The notes beneath the pieces are model-generated. The model worked only from the letters and a program-made list of their open reading frames with translations. It was not told the origin of the DNA and searched no databases. Shown here one piece after another: positions 60,899 through 64,000 of a stretch of DNA of 64,000 bases (the stretch's first letter is position 1; each line of letters begins with the position of its first letter). The position numbers were made by a program, and so were the translations under genes. Origin of the DNA: Cyclobacteriaceae bacterium (GTDB taxonomy: Bacteria > Bacteroidota > Bacteroidia > Cytophagales > Cyclobacteriaceae); the NCBI GenBank assembly GCA_028284125.1, contig JANQSI010000018.1, positions 547,093 through 611,092 on the forward strand, given 5' to 3'.

Positions 60899-61978
60899 TT
60901 GCGCTGTATCATAGTTTTTTTTCTTTCAATTCTCATGCACAGCCTTGTAGGGCAGAGTGACACCATTGTAGTTAGAGATTATGCTGCGATTTTTATTACC
61001 ACAGATGAAGCTGGAAATACCGAACCAGTTACGGATTACTCAGAAATTGACAAGGCAGGGTTTTTCTTGACTGAAATCCCAGAAGGGACTTTGAGAATCT
61101 GCAATGACCAGGAGCTTTTTGCCTGGGTGGATGGCCGACTTGTTTTAAATGCGAAGGGATGTGTTTTCATTGATCCCGAAGTATTATTTAAGCACTCGAC
61201 TTCCGATTCAATCTTTTTCTCCTTCAACGCATCTCCAAAATTTGAAAACTTCAAATGTGAATTAGTGATTTTTGATGATCTCCAAGTTGCGACGGACGAA
61301 GTTTCAAAATCAAGACAAGTTCGAGATTCTTTTCATGAGTTTTGTATCATCGTGATATTGATACTTCTTGCAGGCTTAGGACTTTTTGCAGCTACTTTTC
61401 CAGGCAGACTTAATTTTTTCATCAGCAGAACCTTTTCCTTAAAATCTAGCGCCTACCAGTTTACGAACACCAGCTTCTTTGGACAAGCCAATATTGCAAT
61501 GATCGTACTTGTCTGTCTCACAGCAGCATTTGAAATTATATACATTGATCATAAGATCAATTCAGATTATTCACAACCGATTAGCCTTGGTGGATTTTCA
61601 CTTTGGTGGCTCACAATCACCATGTGGCTTTGTCTTTTCTTTCTGGGGAAAAGAGTTTTAACTCAAATGATTTCCAGACTATTTCAAATGCCAAGACTTA
61701 GAGATTGGCAGCTTTTTGACCTAGTGAATTTTTCAGGCTATTTCGTATTGGTTTTGTTCATCATAATTTTGTGGGATTTCATACTAAAGAGTCAATCGAC
61801 CACTTGGATAAACACCTATTTCTCCTATTATTTTATAGCCGTCCTTTTACTCTTTGCACTGTGGTTCATAATAAAATTTGTTATTAATTCTTCCTATCAA
61901 AAACTCCTTATTATTTCCTACCTTTGTGCCACCGAAATAATACCGTCCATCTTATTGATGGTCTGGTTCTTAAAATAG
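60899..61978 (+). CDS. DUF4271 membrane protein
   Basis: A 359-residue protein starting with TTG at 60899, one base after the previous stop; this gives a signal segment (RCIIVFFLSILMHSLVGQ). Alternative start: the ATG at codon 13. Residues 20-130 are soluble and extracytosolic, then six to seven hydrophobic helices follow (EFCIIVILILLAGLGLFAAT; ANIAMIVLVCLTAAFEIIYI; and others). DUF4271 proteins are found in Bacteroidota in front of hemD, as here; the function is not known. Confidence 0.75.
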   Translation: MRCIIVFFLSILMHSLVGQSDTIVVRDYAAIFITTDEAGNTEPVTDYSEIDKAGFFLTEIPEGTLRICNDQELFAWVDGRLVLNAKGCVFIDPEVLFKHSTSDSIFFSFNASPKFENFKCELVIFDDLQVATDEVSKSRQVRDSFHEFCIIVILILLAGLGLFAATFPGRLNFFISRTFSLKSSAYQFTNTSFFGQANIAMIVLVCLTAAFEIIYIDHKINSDYSQPISLGGFSLWWLTITMWLCLFFLGKRVLTQMISRLFQMPRLRDWQLFDLVNFSGYFVLVLFIIILWDFILKSQSTTWINTYFSYYFIAVLLLFALWFIIKFVINSSYQKLLIISYLCATEIIPSILLMVWFLK

Positions 61979-62000
61979 TGATAAAACTGATTCTCCTAAG

Positions 62001-62792
62001 ATGAGTGCGAATGAAGACCTGTTAGTGTTGGATAAAAAGAGAGCAAGAGCTGTGAACAGTATATTGGTTTCTCAGCCTGAACCAACAGACCCGAATTCTC
62101 CATATTTGAAATTAGCAGAAAAGTACAATTTAAAAATAGACTTCCGTAAGTTTATTGAAATTGATCCTGTTGATATCAAGGAGTTCAGAAAGCAGAAAGT
62201 GACAATCTTAGATCACACAGCTGTCATTTTTACAAGTAGAAATGCAGTTGATCATTTCTTCAGATTGGCAACTGAAAGTAAAATAGAAATACCGTCAGAT
62301 ATGAAATATTTTTGCATATCTGAGCAGACGGCTAATTACCTTCAGAAATACATCGTCATCAGGAAGAGAAAGATCTTCACTGGGGAGCGAACAGCTAAAG
62401 ATCTGTTAAATGTGATTAAGAAGCACAAGGATGAAAAATTCATTTTCCCGTGCTCAAATATTCGAACAGATGATATTCCAAATTTCTTAAACGAAAACGA
62501 ATATGATTGGTCAGAAGCAATCATTTATAGAACTGTAGCTGCTGACCTTTCGGACCTGGATGATGTGACATACGATGTGATCGCATTCTTCTCTCCTTCA
62601 GGAATTGAATCTCTATTTCATAATTTCCCCGATTTCAAACAAAACAATACGCGAATTGCTGCTTTTGGGCCAACTACATCAAAAGCGGTTAAAGATGCTG
62701 GTTTGATTCTGGATATTCAGGCACCATTGCCAAATGCTCCGTCCATGACAGGAGCTATAGAGATTTATATCAAAGAAGCCAATAATTTATAA
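62001..62792 (+). CDS. hemD: Uroporphyrinogen-III synthase
   Basis: A 263-residue enzyme of heme synthesis that closes hydroxymethylbilane. The HemD fold shows ILVSQPEPTDPNSPYLKLAEKYNLKIDFR, VIFTSRNAVDHFFRL, YFCISEQTANYLQKY and IAFFSPSGIESLFHNF, then IAAFGPTTSKAVKDAGL. Low sequence conservation is usual in this family. It lies after DUF4271 and before porP, a conserved Bacteroidota order. Confidence 0.85.
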   Translation: MSANEDLLVLDKKRARAVNSILVSQPEPTDPNSPYLKLAEKYNLKIDFRKFIEIDPVDIKEFRKQKVTILDHTAVIFTSRNAVDHFFRLATESKIEIPSDMKYFCISEQTANYLQKYIVIRKRKIFTGERTAKDLLNVIKKHKDEKFIFPCSNIRTDDIPNFLNENEYDWSEAIIYRTVAADLSDLDDVTYDVIAFFSPSGIESLFHNFPDFKQNNTRIAAFGPTTSKAVKDAGLILDIQAPLPNAPSMTGAIEIYIKEANNL

Positions 62793-62849
62793 TAAGGGTT
62801 ATTACTTTGTAAGCGTTATACTTACACTGGTTATTCTTATTATTACTCT

Positions 62850-63818
62850 ATGAAAATTCGAGCAAGAATCGGATTTCTTCTTGTGGCCGCAATGATCACA
62901 TTTTCAGCGGTTGGGCAGAATGATTTCTTCTTTAATCATTACATGTTCAATCCGTCCTACTACAACCCTGCTTGGATCGGCACGGAAAGTGAAGCTTTTG
63001 TTACGGGACATCATAGAAGTCAATGGCTAGGGTATGAATCTTCGTTTGATGGTAGTGGCGGTGCACCTTCAAGTCAAATGATCTCATTAGTGGTTCCGGT
63101 TCAGGGAAAAATCGCAGGATTGGGAATGACTGTTTCCAACGACAGGGTGGCAAACCTTACCAACTTTCAAGCTCGATTTGCTGTTTCCTACAAAAGAGAA
63201 TTCCGATTTGGAAATATATATGCTGGTTTGATGCCTGCACTATTTTCCCAGTCTTTGGATTTTGGAGAATTCAGACCGGTTGAGCCAGAGCCTGGCTTGG
63301 CGCAAGGGAAAGAATCACAGATGAAATTTGATTTAAATGCCGGTCTTTACTTTGAATCAAATCGTAACTATTTCATAGGCTTCTCAGCCGTAAACATTTT
63401 GGAACCCGAATTTGAATACGGAGCCCAGCAATCCGGTGGAAGTTTGAGTAATGCGGTTTCGACTAACTACTTGATAAGCGCCGGAACATCCATTGGTGTT
63501 TCTCGGGATTTTGTGTTTAGACCAACAACTTTAATACGAACAGATTTTAAGTCTTACACCTTCGAAGTGAGTGGAATTGCCTACTACCAGGACAAGATGT
63601 GGGGTGGACTTTCTTTCAGGAGATCAGAGTCGATTAGCTTATTATTAGGGTACTCATTCCTCGACAATCAATTGAGGTTTGGCTATGCCTTTGACTATGT
63701 TGTCAAGGACAGAGAAGCCAAGCAGCCTACCTCGCATGAAATCTATATTAGATACAACCTACCAAATTTGGTTTTTGGAGGCAGGAAGGCAGTAAAGACT
63801 CCTAGGTTCAATTTTTAA
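62850..63818 (+). CDS. porP: Type IX secretion membrane protein PorP/SprF
   Basis: A 322-residue outer membrane protein with signal peptide (MKIRARIGFLLVAAMITFSAVGQ) and the family opening NDFFFNHYMFNPSYYNPAWIGTES. It continues with HHRSQWLGYESSFDGSGGAPSSQMISLVVPV and the strand-rich barrel ending in YDVV-to-YIRYNLPNLVF. PorP/SprF members help gliding and T9SS cargo, so this gene fits with the three predicted T9SS substrates in this window. The next gene begins at 63964. Confidence 0.88.
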   Translation: MKIRARIGFLLVAAMITFSAVGQNDFFFNHYMFNPSYYNPAWIGTESEAFVTGHHRSQWLGYESSFDGSGGAPSSQMISLVVPVQGKIAGLGMTVSNDRVANLTNFQARFAVSYKREFRFGNIYAGLMPALFSQSLDFGEFRPVEPEPGLAQGKESQMKFDLNAGLYFESNRNYFIGFSAVNILEPEFEYGAQQSGGSLSNAVSTNYLISAGTSIGVSRDFVFRPTTLIRTDFKSYTFEVSGIAYYQDKMWGGLSFRRSESISLLLGYSFLDNQLRFGYAFDYVVKDREAKQPTSHEIYIRYNLPNLVFGGRKAVKTPRFNF

Positions 63819-63963
63819 TCAGACCGTTTCCAACGTTCGTCCAAAAAAGGAATAAATCCTTCCTCGATTTCATCTAATGATTTTATATTTAGGCGGAATA
63901 TCGTACAATAATTCTTGTTAAAGTTTGTTTATTTTACATACTTGCATGTTCAATTAAGGTGTT

Positions 63964-64000
63964 ATGAATAAAAAGAGTGTTTTTACAATATCAAATTGTA
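63964..64000 (+). CDS. Start of an unknown gene (fragment)
   Basis: An ATG at 63964 opens a frame of 12 visible codons (MNKKSVFTISNC) to the window edge. The context after porP would suit a gliding/T9SS gene, but the few residues do not prove it. Confidence 0.35.
   Translation, partial: MNKKSVFTISNC

Overview
The window looks like a chromosomal segment of a Bacteroidota bacterium, probably a marine Cytophagales-type organism (the order is inferred; no rRNA is present). The support is direct: three proteins end in type IX secretion (T9SS) sorting domains, a PorP/SprF gene lies at the right end, promoters match the Bacteroidota TTTG / TAnnTTTG pattern, two TonB-dependent receptors are present (one paired with HmuY), and there are several LytTR histidine kinase/regulator pairs and SC-lipobox lipoproteins. 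Translation starts rarely have Shine-Dalgarno sequences.

Layout. 1-3.2 kb: end of a ClC channel gene, map, a SPOR-domain protein and fumC. 3.2-17.5 kb: an iron/heme region and the most interesting part of the window. It holds an orphan LuxR-type regulator, a small Cys protein, a heme-uptake operon (hmuR-hmuY-DUF6607), a divergent operon (periplasmic ankyrin protein, DUF2271 protein with a flavinylation-like motif, PepSY/flavodoxin/FNR membrane reductase), feoA-feoB with an unannotated 35-residue Cys-rich membrane peptide, and two small Cys proteins followed by ferritin. Seven copies of a 17-bp palindrome, TTTAGAATNATTCTAAA (some imperfect), lie in front of these transcription units and nowhere else that I found. 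The region therefore reads as one iron regulon covering capture, reduction, transport and storage.

17.5-21.2 kb: a TrmH-type methyltransferase, mutS, tRNA-Gly and tRNA-Leu. 21.2-22.7 kb: a small accessory patch with an XRE regulator, two unrecognised small genes and a truncated secreted peptide. 22.7-35.5 kb: an ECF sigma factor/Ser-Thr kinase pair, secreted beta-helix and PKD proteins, a LytTR two-component system, a four-FAS1 lipoprotein and a T9SS cargo protein. 35.8-41.9 kb: a PLP decarboxylase, an arsR-arsI-arsC-like cluster with duplicated operators but no efflux pump, a type II NADH dehydrogenase and a MoxR ATPase.

42-47 kb: a lipoprotein and TonB-receptor pair preceded by hexamers phased at about 11 bp, resembling a PhoB-type box. 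47-50 kb: a large T9SS-exported protein combining YadA-like head repeats with a phage-tail-spike-type (S74) chaperone domain. 50.4-64 kb: a TIGR01777 oxidoreductase, a LOG-family protein, uvrA, a second LytTR system, a TerB-like protein, hemW, a BamA-like barrel, a DUF4271 membrane protein, hemD and porP, plus the first codons of one more gene. Intergenic gaps are short. The only gene-poor stretch over 300 bp apart from the tRNAs is the 20.8-21.36 kb tRNA region, which is itemised.
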